Of a stretch of DNA of 64,000 bases, positions 9,659 to 17,610 are shown piece after piece. Under the pieces are notes generated by a model. That model worked only from the letters and a program-made list of their open reading frames with translations, ran no database searches and had not been told where the DNA came from. Source of the DNA: Stutzerimonas xanthomarina (lineage in GTDB: Bacteria > Pseudomonadota > Gammaproteobacteria > Pseudomonadales > Pseudomonadaceae); contig NZ_RHQM01000005.1 of NCBI RefSeq assembly GCF_003935375.1, forward strand, positions 248,001-312,000, read 5' to 3'. A program made the position numbers and the translations under genes. Within the stretch, counting starts at the first letter, position 1; every line of letters starts with the position of its first letter.

Positions 9659-9979
9659 ATGAAAACAATCGGTTACCTGCTCTTTGCCCTGTTGCCAGTC
9701 GCGGCCAGCGCCGCCACCTATCCCGTGGACATCGATCAGCAGCTCAACGGCGCCGAAGTCACCGTAACGCCGCAGGTCATCGACCGCGATCTGGCCGGCC
9801 TGCTGCTGCACAACTACGGGGAGACGGCGGCCGTGTGTACGGCCGTGTTCCAGAACGGCCCGGAAGCACCGCGCACCCGACGCACGGAGCTGCAACCCGG
9901 TGAGCGCAAGGCGCTGACGTCGAAATTCAAGCGCGACGTGATCCGGCTGCGCATCAAGCTGACCTGCCAGCCAGAGTAG
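9659..9979 (+). CDS. Small exported protein, 106 aa
   Basis: The signal peptide MKTIGYLLFALLPVAASA is followed by a mature domain of about 88 residues with two Cys (C60 in AVCTAVFQN and C103 in KLTCQPE) that could form a disulfide. Homologues in Pseudomonas carry a '3-phosphoglycerate kinase' label that I consider wrong: the protein is far too small and lacks any nucleotide-binding motif. The first ATG after the LysR intergenic region begins the signal peptide. Function unknown; divergence from the LysR gene suggests shared regulation. Confidence 0.78.
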   Translation: MKTIGYLLFALLPVAASAATYPVDIDQQLNGAEVTVTPQVIDRDLAGLLLHNYGETAAVCTAVFQNGPEAPRTRRTELQPGERKALTSKFKRDVIRLRIKLTCQPE

Positions 9980-10025
9980 GACGCTAGGCTGCCCTCATTG
10001 CGCGGGCTGCCTGAACGCGAACCGA

Positions 10026-10460
10026 TCAATCCAGTATGTTCTCGAGTATTTCGTAAACGATGCCCGTGGCGATGGCGACCAGAACCACGTCGCGGCCGAT
10101 CTGTTTCCACTCGTAGCCTTCGTAGCGCGGCAGATGTCCCAGCAGGCGGCTGTCCATGTTCTTGGCGATGCCCGGCGGTAGCGGCTTGCCGCGCGCCAGA
10201 TTCTTCTGGATGCCCGGTGGCAGAGACGAGACCGGCGCTAGCAGATCGCGATGACTACGCAGGGTGATGCGGACCGAACCGATGTCCACCGACGGACCCT
10301 GGTAGCGATGCGGCTGCTGTGCCGAAGGCTGATGCTGTTGTGCGCGGTCGGGCTTGCCCTTGCCAGGGTGATCACTGTTCGGCTGCGCTGCGCCGGCAGC
10401 GGCGTATAACGCCAGTGAAAGCGCGCCAGTCAGCAGTACCACTCGCTTTTTGGACATCAT
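10026..10460 (-). CDS. CigR-like exported protein with a C-terminal membrane segment
   Basis: A 144-residue protein with a signal peptide (VVLLTGALSLALYAAAGAA), a low-complexity Gln/His/Pro linker, and a duplicated LPPGI motif: SSLPPGIQKNLARGKPLPPG, with a second LPPGIAKN. It ends with a hydrophobic helix (VVLVAIATGIVYEILENI). This layout is that of proteins annotated as 'anti-virulence regulator CigR family' (RcnB-like LPPG repeats). The anti-virulence role is known for Salmonella CigR only and should not be transferred. It is convergent with the previous gene. Confidence 0.72.
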   Translation of the reverse strand: MMSKKRVVLLTGALSLALYAAAGAAQPNSDHPGKGKPDRAQQHQPSAQQPHRYQGPSVDIGSVRITLRSHRDLLAPVSSLPPGIQKNLARGKPLPPGIAKNMDSRLLGHLPRYEGYEWKQIGRDVVLVAIATGIVYEILENILD

Positions 10461-10609
10461 GCGAACCTCTTGGGTATTAAGCCGCTTCTATTTCCTCAGC
10501 TTAGCCTGTGTTTGCCTGGGAAAACATGGCGACCGTTACAGAACGCGCCTTTGCCCGGCAGACGAGTTACCCTATGCCATTGTTTTTTTCGACCTCCGAG
10601 GTAGCTCCC

Positions 10610-11941
10610 TTGTTTGACCAATTCGCCCTGCACGAACGCCTGCTAAAGGCTGTCGCCGAACTCAAATTCGTCGAGCCGACTCCAGTGCAGGTGGCGGCCA
10701 TTCCGCCGGCGCTGGAAGGGCGTGACCTGCGGGTGACGGCACAGACTGGCAGCGGCAAGACCGCCGCCTTCGTACTGCCGATGCTCAATCGGCTGATTGG
10801 CGATGCCGTGGTGCGCACCGATGTTCGGGCGCTGATTCTGTTGCCGACCCGAGAGCTGGCGCAGCAGACACTGAAGGAGGTCGAGCGTTTCTCGCAATTC
10901 ACCTTCATCAAGTCGGCGATGATTACCGGTGGCGAGGACTTCAAGGTCCAGGCCGCAGTCATGCGCAAGGTGCCGGACATTCTCATCGGCACGCCTGGGC
11001 GCATGATCGAGCACCTGAATGCCGGCACGCTGGTTCTCAAGGATGTCGAGATGCTGATCCTCGACGAAGCCGACCGCATGCTCGACATGGGCTTTGCCGA
11101 GGACGTGCAGCGTCTGGTCGGCGAGTGCGCCAAACGCCAGCAGACGCTGCTGTTTTCCGCGACCAGTGGCGGCGCCGCGCTGCGCGAGATGACCGCCAGC
11201 GTGCTGCGCGATCCGCTGCACCTGCAGCTCAACCGGGTCAGCGAACTCAACGAAGGCACCCGTCAGCAGATCATCACTGCCGAAAACACCGAACATAAGG
11301 AAAAGTTGGTGCACTGGCTGCTCGCCAACGAGACGTACAAGAAGGCAGTGATCTTCACCAACACCCGCGTACAGGCCGACCGCCTCTACGGCCGGCTCGT
11401 TGCCGAGGGCGTGAAGGCGTTCGTGCTGCATGGCGACAAGGACCAGAAAGACCGCAAGCTGGCGATCGACCGGGTCAAGGAAGGCGGCGTCAAGGTGCTG
11501 GTCGCGACCGACGTGGCGGCGCGCGGGCTGGACATCGAAGGGCTGGATCTGGTGATCAACTTCGACATGCCGCGCTCGGGTGACGAATACGTGCACCGTA
11601 TTGGTCGTACGGGGCGCGCCGGTGGCGAAGGGCTGGCGATCTCGCTGATTTGTCACAACGACTGGAACCTGATGTCCAGCATCGAGCGTTATCTCAAGCA
11701 GCGTTTCGAGCGGCGGGTAATCAAGGGGCTGAAAGGCAGCTACATGGGCCCGAAGAACCTTAAAGCGTCGGGCAAGGCAGCTGGCACCAAGAAGAAAAAG
11801 ATCGAAAAGAAGAAAGGCACCGAGAAAAAATCCAAACCCGCCGGCAAGCGCCCGAACGGTGCCAAGCGCGAATCACCGTCGCCGGTGGTGAGCCAGGATG
11901 GAATGGCCCCGCTCAAGCGCAAGAAGCCGACGGCCGAGTAA
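10610..11941 (+). CDS. DEAD-box ATP-dependent RNA helicase
   Basis: An RNA helicase with all core motifs: Q motif (FVEPTPVQVAAIP), Walker A AQTGSGKT, PTRELAQQ, GTPGRMIE, DEAD, SAT, and HRIGRTGRAG. The C-terminal tail of about 90 residues is Lys-rich (TKKKKIEKKKGTEKKSK) and likely binds RNA. The frame is open from 10508, but TTG at 10610 has a CGAGGT ribosome site 8 bases upstream. It yields the N terminus LFDQFALHERL, typical of Pseudomonas homologues, giving 443 aa. Closest relatives are SrmB/RhlE-like helicases acting in ribosome assembly or RNA decay; I cannot choose between them. Confidence 0.88.
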   Translation: MFDQFALHERLLKAVAELKFVEPTPVQVAAIPPALEGRDLRVTAQTGSGKTAAFVLPMLNRLIGDAVVRTDVRALILLPTRELAQQTLKEVERFSQFTFIKSAMITGGEDFKVQAAVMRKVPDILIGTPGRMIEHLNAGTLVLKDVEMLILDEADRMLDMGFAEDVQRLVGECAKRQQTLLFSATSGGAALREMTASVLRDPLHLQLNRVSELNEGTRQQIITAENTEHKEKLVHWLLANETYKKAVIFTNTRVQADRLYGRLVAEGVKAFVLHGDKDQKDRKLAIDRVKEGGVKVLVATDVAARGLDIEGLDLVINFDMPRSGDEYVHRIGRTGRAGGEGLAISLICHNDWNLMSSIERYLKQRFERRVIKGLKGSYMGPKNLKASGKAAGTKKKKIEKKKGTEKKSKPAGKRPNGAKRESPSPVVSQDGMAPLKRKKPTAE

Positions 11942-11950
11942 CCGTCGGCC
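11926..11950. terminator. Hairpin at the 3' junction of the helicase and the convergent small gene
   Basis: GCCGACGG (11926-11933) pairs with CCGTCGGC (11942-11949) and overlaps the helicase stop codon. There is no T-run on either side, so it may be a weak or bidirectional terminator or only an mRNA-stabilising hairpin. Confidence 0.4.
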
Positions 11951-11957
11951 TTCAGGC

Positions 11958-12251
11958 TCAGCGCTGAGCGTCAGCCGGCATATCTGCCTCGCGTTCCGCT
12001 TCCTCGATCTGCTTCAGGCGCTTGTCATAGGCCTCGCACTCGTCGCCCAACTGGTCGGCGGTGCGCTTGGCTTCCATCTGGCGAATCTCCTCATTTATCT
12101 CCTTGGCGCGCTCCGGATTGCTCTCGGTGAGCTGGTTGACGCGCTCAGCCAGCTGTTCGGCCTTGGCATTCACTTCGTCCGGGGTGCACGCGGCGTGCGC
12201 AGTCGGGCTGGCCAGCGCGGCGGCGGTCAGGGCAATCATCAGCAGTTTCAT
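11958..12251 (-). CDS. Small exported coiled-coil protein, 97 aa
   Basis: The signal peptide (MKLLMIALTAAALASPTAHA) is followed by a highly charged Glu/Lys-rich helical domain (EQLAERVNQLTESNPERAKE) flanked by two Cys (in ACTPDEV and DECEAYD). It is a predicted periplasmic coiled coil. The ATG at 12251 begins the signal peptide; the frame to 12269 lacks added support. I do not recognise a named family. Confidence 0.7.
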   Translation of the reverse strand: MKLLMIALTAAALASPTAHAACTPDEVNAKAEQLAERVNQLTESNPERAKEINEEIRQMEAKRTADQLGDECEAYDKRLKQIEEAEREADMPADAQR

Positions 12252-12394
12252 GGCTCGCTCCTCGTTCAATCGGTCTGAACGGTGGATCGCAGCGCAGCCG
12301 CTTTAGTTCAGACAACGAACCGGTCGCCATGGTGAACGGTCCCAATCAGTAGGCGCCTCATTCGGAGGCGAACATCTGCTGAGGGAGAACGACC

Positions 12395-12772
12395 ATGAGC
12401 TATAACTGGGGCCTTATCCAGCGCCTGTTGCATGAAGTTCAACGCGGCGCCAATGACAGTTTCAAGCCACGCCACTACGCCGAAGAACATGCGACGCAGA
12501 TGGAAAGTGAAGGTCAGCCGATGCCGAATCTGGACAGCCTGCGTGCCGAAGCGGCTGACTACGAAAGTCTGCTATTCGAAGGTGGCTTCATCGTTTCGCG
12601 GCCCGAGGAAGAGGGCGGCAATGGCGAGAACTTCGTCCTGACCGAGCGCGGCTCGCGCTTGCTGGCGATCCTCGATGATCCGCAGCAGACGCAGCGCCAG
12701 CACCTGGCGAACAAGGGCGATGCGGCGCTGGTGCCGGAAGTGTTCGACGAGATGGCGGCCGGTCGCCCATGA
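12395..12772 (+). CDS. Hypothetical protein with a winged-helix-like C-terminal segment
   Basis: A 125-residue soluble protein. The C-terminal segment ENFVLTERGSRLLAILDD reads like the last helix-wing of a small winged-helix domain ('LTxxGxxLL'), and similar Pseudomonas proteins are loosely labelled transcriptional regulators. A clear GAGGGAG ribosome site lies 8 bases upstream. It is convergent with the LysR gene that follows. The regulatory role is only suggested by the motif. Confidence 0.72.
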   Translation: MSYNWGLIQRLLHEVQRGANDSFKPRHYAEEHATQMESEGQPMPNLDSLRAEAADYESLLFEGGFIVSRPEEEGGNGENFVLTERGSRLLAILDDPQQTQRQHLANKGDAALVPEVFDEMAAGRP

Positions 12773-12784
12773 CCGGCGTTCTCG

Positions 12785-13639
12785 TTACAGGCGAAAGCCA
12801 TCGGCGATGTAGCCGGCGAGCGTTTCGCTGACCGGCGACTGCTGCTGCGGGTTGCGCAGCAGCACGATGCTGGTCTGAGGCAGGCGCGGCAGGCCCTCCT
12901 TTTCACCGAGTATCTGCAGATCGGCAGGAATCAGGCTCTGCAGCTGTGCGGTCAGCGCCAATCCTGCACCCACGATCGCCATGATCGCCGACAGGCTCGG
13001 GCTGCTATAGGCGATCCGGTACTCGATTTCCCGCGCATCCAGCGCGTTGCATACCCAGGCGCGACAGAAGCAATCGGTATTGAACGTTGCCAGCGGCAGG
13101 GGGCGATGCTCATGCAGGTCGAAGCCCGGGGCGGCGGCCCAGACGACGTGCTCCTGGCGCAGCAACTGGCCAATCTCGGTGCCCGGTTCGCGGGTGACGA
13201 TGCTCAGGTCCAGATCCCGTCGCTGCAACAACTGGGTCGATGGTTCGCAATGCACCTCGACCTGCACCAGCGGATACGCCTGGGCGAAGCGCGAAAGAAT
13301 GCCGGGTAGAAAACGCATGACGTAATCGTCCGGCGTGCCGATGCGCACCGCGCCGACCATGTGTGGCTGGCGCAGGGTGGTCATGACTTCGCCGTGCAGT
13401 TTGAGAATGCGCCGCGCGTAGCCCAGCAGTATCTGGCCCTCGGCAGTAAACCTGACCTGCCGACCGTTGCGCTCGAATAGCGGACGCTGCAACACATCCT
13501 CTTCCAGGCGTTTCATCTGCATGCTCACCGCCGACTGGGTGCGGTTTACCGCGGCTGCGGCACGGGTGAAGCCACCGTGGTCAGCGATGGCCACGAAGCT
13601 GCGCAGCAGCTCGGTGTCGATATTCGGGTAGTTGGCCAT
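12785..13639 (-). CDS. LysR-family regulator (LrhA/HdfR-like)
   Basis: This regulator (284 aa) has the N-terminal helix-turn-helix in LLRSFVAIADHGGFTRAAAA and TQSAVSMQMKRLEE. The effector domain follows, with the family-type RIGTPDDYVMRFLP start. It is divergent from a DUF1127 gene with 96 bases between the starts, so autoregulation and control of that gene are plausible. The effector cannot be deduced. Confidence 0.9.
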   Translation of the reverse strand: MANYPNIDTELLRSFVAIADHGGFTRAAAAVNRTQSAVSMQMKRLEEDVLQRPLFERNGRQVRFTAEGQILLGYARRILKLHGEVMTTLRQPHMVGAVRIGTPDDYVMRFLPGILSRFAQAYPLVQVEVHCEPSTQLLQRRDLDLSIVTREPGTEIGQLLRQEHVVWAAAPGFDLHEHRPLPLATFNTDCFCRAWVCNALDAREIEYRIAYSSPSLSAIMAIVGAGLALTAQLQSLIPADLQILGEKEGLPRLPQTSIVLLRNPQQQSPVSETLAGYIADGFRL

Positions 13640-13735
13640 TCATCAATCCTCGAGATGCAAGGCATCAGGAACATTCGTTGGATTGATCTTAATCCGGGCG
13701 CGAGACTGACGCCAACTCAACTGGAGGGCGTCGTG

Positions 13736-13972
13736 ATGAACATGCACAAAGTCGCTTTGCAATCTTGCCATCTGCCGAAGGCACTTCGGGCACCCGCGCC
13801 GGGATTGCTGCTGCAGGCCTGGCACAAGCTGCGCCGCTGGAACGAACTGGCACGTCAACGGCGCCAGCTGGCCGCGCTCGGTGACGAGATGCTCAAGGAC
13901 ATCGGCCGCAGCCGTGCCGACATCGAATGGGAAGCGAACCGGCCGTTCTGGGACGACCCTGATCGTCAGTGA
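13736..13972 (+). CDS. DUF1127 small protein
   Basis: The product has 78 residues. The conserved DUF1127 block is complete: WHKLRRWNELARQRRQL, then LGDEMLKDIGRSRADIEWEA. The ATG at 13736 is preceded by GGAGG at 13722-13726; the upstream open frame from 13577 runs over the LysR gene and is rejected. DUF1127 proteins in other bacteria bind RNA or act in phosphate, sRNA or motility control; which applies here is unknown. The 3' end overlaps the convergent exporter gene by 7 bases. Confidence 0.85.
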   Translation: MNMHKVALQSCHLPKALRAPAPGLLLQAWHKLRRWNELARQRRQLAALGDEMLKDIGRSRADIEWEANRPFWDDPDRQ

Positions 13973-14721
13973 CCCAGCACCAGCTTTTGAATCCCCAGCG
14001 ACAGGCTGACGGTGACCAACATGAGCGCGAACAGGCGCTGCAGCAGACTGCTGTTGAGGTATTGCGCCAAGCGGTTGCCGGCCAGCACGCCGAAGGCACC
14101 GCCCAGCGCCAGGCCGCCGAGCAGCGGTAGTGGTGGCTCGGCATCGGTAAGGTAGAGCAGGAAACCACCGCCGCTGACGACGGCGATCACCGCCATCGAT
14201 GTGGCCATGGCGCTGAGCAGCGATAGCGAAGTAAACCAGAGCAGCGCCGGGACGATGAGAAAGCCGCCGCCGACACCCATCAGCCCGGAGAGCAGTCCAA
14301 CGCCAACGCCGATGCCCAGCAGCGCCAGCTGTCGATCCTCGACGTTCTCCTTGGCCGGCAGGTTGGCGCCGCGCCACATGCGCCAGGCGGACCACAGCAC
14401 CAACAGGCAGAAACCGATGATCAGTGCGCGCTCCGGTATGAACTGCCCGAGCCATTGACCGGCAGCGTTGCCCGGCAAGCCGCAGACAGCCAGCAGCATG
14501 ACCGGGCGCCAGGCGACCTGGCCGAGCCGCGCCCGCGGAATCGCGCCGATGAGTGCGGACATGGCCACCGCACCGAGGCTGACGCCGATGGCATCGCGCA
14601 ATGGCAGGTGCAGGCTGAGTAGCAGGGGCAGGGCGACCAACGAGCCACCGGCGCCGGTGAGGCCAAGCAAGAGGCCGAGAATGAGGCCGATGCCCAGTGC
14701 TTCCAGCAGTAGAACGTCCAT
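13966..14721 (-). CDS. TauE/SafE-family sulfite/anion exporter
   Basis: A very hydrophobic protein (251 aa) with about seven to eight membrane helices. It shows the internal repeat of the family: LLLGLTGAGGSLVALPLLLS near residue 18 and GLLSGLMGVGGGFLIVPALL near residue 140. These Gly-rich loops are the TauE/SafE signature. Substrates in the family include sulfite, sulfoacetate and other organosulfur anions; none can be chosen here. It lies downstream of a haem-domain gene on the same strand across a gap of 173 bases in which I see nothing definite. Confidence 0.88.
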   Translation of the reverse strand: MDVLLLEALGIGLILGLLLGLTGAGGSLVALPLLLSLHLPLRDAIGVSLGAVAMSALIGAIPRARLGQVAWRPVMLLAVCGLPGNAAGQWLGQFIPERALIIGFCLLVLWSAWRMWRGANLPAKENVEDRQLALLGIGVGVGLLSGLMGVGGGFLIVPALLWFTSLSLLSAMATSMAVIAVVSGGGFLLYLTDAEPPLPLLGGLALGGAFGVLAGNRLAQYLNSSLLQRLFALMLVTVSLSLGIQKLVLGH

Positions 14722-14894
14722 CAGGCAAAGCTGCCGGATGCCAGGGGAATGGTAGGGACCGTATCGGTTTGCATGCGTGCTCCGTCGTCAGCGTTCCATC
14801 GTCCATCGTTGGTACGCTCGCGCTGGCGCGCGTTCCTTGGATGAACGGCGGGTCGCAGCGGTGCCACGCACCCGCCGACGGAGTGTAAGGCCTA

Positions 14895-15452
14895 TCAGCG
14901 TGGCAGGGCACGGCTGAGGGTGAAGGCGCCGCGCAGATCGCCCTCGCGAAACCCGCGGGCCTGATCCTGCGGGTAGTGCCGGTCGATCAGCTCCACCAGC
15001 TCCGGCTTGATCTTTTCGCCGTGACAACCCAGGCAGGCCTCAGCGGTGCCGATCGCCTGCATGTAGCGGTACTCGCCTGCCACTATCTCACCATGCTTGA
15101 GCTGTTCGATCGGTTCACCTGCAGCCGAACGCTTGGCGAACTGCTCCAGCACCGAGCGCTCCCAGGTGTCTGGCGCGTTGTCCGGATTGCGCAGCTTCAG
15201 CGCGGTGCGGCCTACCTTCCAGGGCGCCTGGCTATGCTGGCTGGCGATTTCCGGCGCGAGAAGACGGCATGCCTTGACGGCTTCCGCCGGGCCACCGTCT
15301 GCCATCGCCTGCTTGACCGTGCCAAGCAACTGCTGCTGGAACGGTGGAATCAGGCTGGCAGCCTCGCCGCGCAGCTGCTCGGTATCGACGTCAGGCGCGG
15401 CGTGGGCCTGCAATGCAAACCAGCCGAGCGTCAGCAAAGACAGTGATTTCAT
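14895..15452 (-). CDS. Periplasmic Tll0287-like (DUF3365) haem-binding protein
   Basis: This 185-residue protein has a signal peptide (MKSLSLLTLGWFALQAHA) and a c-type haem motif C140-LG-C143-H144 near the C terminus, within the Tll0287/DUF3365 fold. The family acts as periplasmic haem sensors or small cytochromes, often fused to signalling domains; here it is a stand-alone domain. The gene precedes the TauE/SafE exporter. A redox or gas-sensing role is inference. Confidence 0.85.
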   Translation of the reverse strand: MKSLSLLTLGWFALQAHAAPDVDTEQLRGEAASLIPPFQQQLLGTVKQAMADGGPAEAVKACRLLAPEIASQHSQAPWKVGRTALKLRNPDNAPDTWERSVLEQFAKRSAAGEPIEQLKHGEIVAGEYRYMQAIGTAEACLGCHGEKIKPELVELIDRHYPQDQARGFREGDLRGAFTLSRALPR

Positions 15453-15556
15453 GATTCCTCCCAGGATGTGAAATATAGTGGGGGGAGTATCCGTGCGGGC
15501 GACGCACGATGCAAGTCACAGCCTGCGGTAGGCAGCGGCTCGGGCATCGGAGCGTC

Positions 15557-17539
15557 TCAGGTGCCGCGAATCAGCTTGCGTAGCAGGAAACGATTGGGGT
15601 GGCAGGCTTCGGCGACGTCCCGAGGCAGCGGCAACGGTTCGTCATCCAGCCAGGCGGCCAGCAGCTCGCCGGACAGCGGGGCGCTGATCATTCCGCGCGA
15701 GCCATGTGCGGTATTGACGTAGAGCCCGTCGAGCCACGGACAGGGCGCGTGCAGCGACTGACGGGCGTTCTTGCCCAACGCCGCATAGGTTTCGGCGAAG
15801 GCCTCGGGCTCGGCCAGTGGCCCGATCAGCGGCAGATAGTCCGGGCTGGTACAGCGAAATGCCACGCGCCCGTCCAGCTCCTCGGTACGTTGCGGGTCCG
15901 CCTGCAGACGCTGGTACAGATCCGCTGAAATCTGCTCGAGCATTTCCAGATTCGCCTGGTGTTCGGCGACGCTGGGGGTATCGTCGGTCTGCTGGAAGTT
16001 GAAGCTGGCACCCAGCGTGTGCGTGCCATCTCGGGGTGGCGCGACGTAGCCCTTGGCGCACAGCACGGTGCGCAGCTGGCCGCTCTGGGTGTTTGCCGGC
16101 AGGCAGGAAATCTGCCCGCGAATACGCTTGAGCGGCAGCCAGGCGCTCTGGCTGAAGCGCGCGGCGTCCGCCGCGCCGGTCAGGACCACCACGGGCGCTT
16201 CGGCCAACAATGCTTGGCCGCCCAGCACCTGCCAGGATTGCCCGTTGCGGCGCAATTCGAGCGCTTCATGATGCCTGTGCAGCTCGATTCCCGGTCGCCG
16301 CAGCAGCCATTGGCATAGCGCTGGTGGGTTGGCCCAGCCGGCTTCGGGGTAGAACAATCCGCCCTCGGGCAGGGCCACTCCTGCCAGTGCCTCGGCGGCT
16401 TCGCGCGAAAGCGGATGGACCAGCGAGGCCGGGAAGGCTGCCGCCAGCTCGGCCTGGCGTTCGCGCTCCTTTTCGTCGTAGATCAGTTGCAGTACGCCGC
16501 ATGCCTGCCAGTCCTGGCCTGCTTGCAGATTGCTCAGCAACCGGCGCGTGTAGCTGAAGCCGCTGACCACCAGCCGCGACAGCGCGGTGCCGTGGGCAGA
16601 AAGCTTGAGGTAGAGCACGCCTTGCGGGTTGCCCGAGCCTTCCTGTGCCGCCGCGGCGTGGCGCTCGAGGACCGTCACCTTCCAGCCGCGGGCGGCCAGC
16701 GATGCAGCCGTCGCGCAGCCGGCCAGGCCGGCGCCGACGATTACCGCGTGACGTTCGGCCGTCGTATAGCCCGGGCGAGCGAACCAGGGCTTGTCCGAAA
16801 TGCTGACGTTGGCGGCTCGCAGGCGCCCGCGCAGAATCTCGCGTTTGTGGCCGTAGCCGGGCACCCGCTGCATGTCGAAGCCGGCCTCGATCAGGCCGCG
16901 CCGCACAAAGCCGGCGCTGGTGAACGTGCCCAGCGTTGCGTCGGGCGCGGAAAGCCTGGCCAGCTCGGCGAACAGTATCGGTTGCCACATCTGCGGATTC
17001 TTCGCCGGGGCAAAACCGTCGAGGAACCAGGCATCGACCTGCGCATCCAGGCTCGGCAGGCATTCGAGCACGTCGCCGATCAGCAGGGTCAGCACGACGC
17101 GGCCGCCAGCGAAGACGAAACGCTGATAGCCCGGATTCAGCGCCACGTACTGTTGCAGCAGTTGCTCAGACTGCTCTCGCAGCTCTGGCCACAGCGCCAG
17201 TGCGCGCTGCAGGTCCTCGCGGGTCAGCGGGTGTTTTTCGACGCTGATGAAGTGCAGCCGCGCCTGCGGGTGGGCTACGCGCCCGAACAGATGCCACGCA
17301 CAAAGAAAGTTCAGCCCGGTACCGAAGCCGGTCTCACCAATCACCAGGCGCTGGTTGTCCTGTAGCGCGGCGAAGCGTTGGGGCAGATCGTTCTGCGTGA
17401 GGAACACATGTTCGGTCTCGGCCATGCCGCTGGCGCGGGAGAAGTACACGTCGCCGTACTGGCGGGACTGCGGCAGACCGTTCTCGTCCCAGTCGAGCTC
17501 GGCATGCTGGAAGGCGTCGGAAGCGGGGTGGTCGTTCAT
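15557..17539 (-). CDS. mnmC: Bifunctional tRNA mnm5s2U biosynthesis protein MnmC
   Basis: The fusion enzyme (660 aa) performs the last two steps of 5-methylaminomethyl-2-thiouridine synthesis at tRNA wobble U34. The N-terminal SAM methyltransferase (MnmC2) has VIGETGFGTGLNFL near residue 63. The C-terminal FAD oxidase (MnmC1) has the dinucleotide-binding AVIVGAGLAGCATAASLAAR near residue 268. The ATG at 17539 (MNDHPASDAFQHAELDWDE) is the family start; the frame extending to 17752 overlaps gacS and is rejected. It lies 71 bases downstream of gacS on the same strand. Confidence 0.95.
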   Translation of the reverse strand: MNDHPASDAFQHAELDWDENGLPQSRQYGDVYFSRASGMAETEHVFLTQNDLPQRFAALQDNQRLVIGETGFGTGLNFLCAWHLFGRVAHPQARLHFISVEKHPLTREDLQRALALWPELREQSEQLLQQYVALNPGYQRFVFAGGRVVLTLLIGDVLECLPSLDAQVDAWFLDGFAPAKNPQMWQPILFAELARLSAPDATLGTFTSAGFVRRGLIEAGFDMQRVPGYGHKREILRGRLRAANVSISDKPWFARPGYTTAERHAVIVGAGLAGCATAASLAARGWKVTVLERHAAAAQEGSGNPQGVLYLKLSAHGTALSRLVVSGFSYTRRLLSNLQAGQDWQACGVLQLIYDEKERERQAELAAAFPASLVHPLSREAAEALAGVALPEGGLFYPEAGWANPPALCQWLLRRPGIELHRHHEALELRRNGQSWQVLGGQALLAEAPVVVLTGAADAARFSQSAWLPLKRIRGQISCLPANTQSGQLRTVLCAKGYVAPPRDGTHTLGASFNFQQTDDTPSVAEHQANLEMLEQISADLYQRLQADPQRTEELDGRVAFRCTSPDYLPLIGPLAEPEAFAETYAALGKNARQSLHAPCPWLDGLYVNTAHGSRGMISAPLSGELLAAWLDDEPLPLPRDVAEACHPNRFLLRKLIRGT

Positions 17540-17610
17540 GGTGGTTCCTGAAAGGACGGTGCAACGCGATGGGCGTCGCCGGGCGCAGATGAAGCACCCG
17601 GCACGGTCGA

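Noticed and set aside
9599..9895. N-terminal extension of the LysR gene at 8690
   Set aside because: It would overlap the divergent exported-protein gene; the ATG at 9598 has a ribosome site and gives the standard LysR start.
9659..9979. Annotation as 3-phosphoglycerate kinase
   Set aside because: At 106 residues with a signal peptide and no nucleotide-binding motif it cannot be that enzyme; the label is probably a propagated error.
15599..17365. Series of plus-strand frames opposite mnmC
   Set aside because: mnmC is a complete two-domain enzyme on the other strand; these frames show no domain and no spacing logic.
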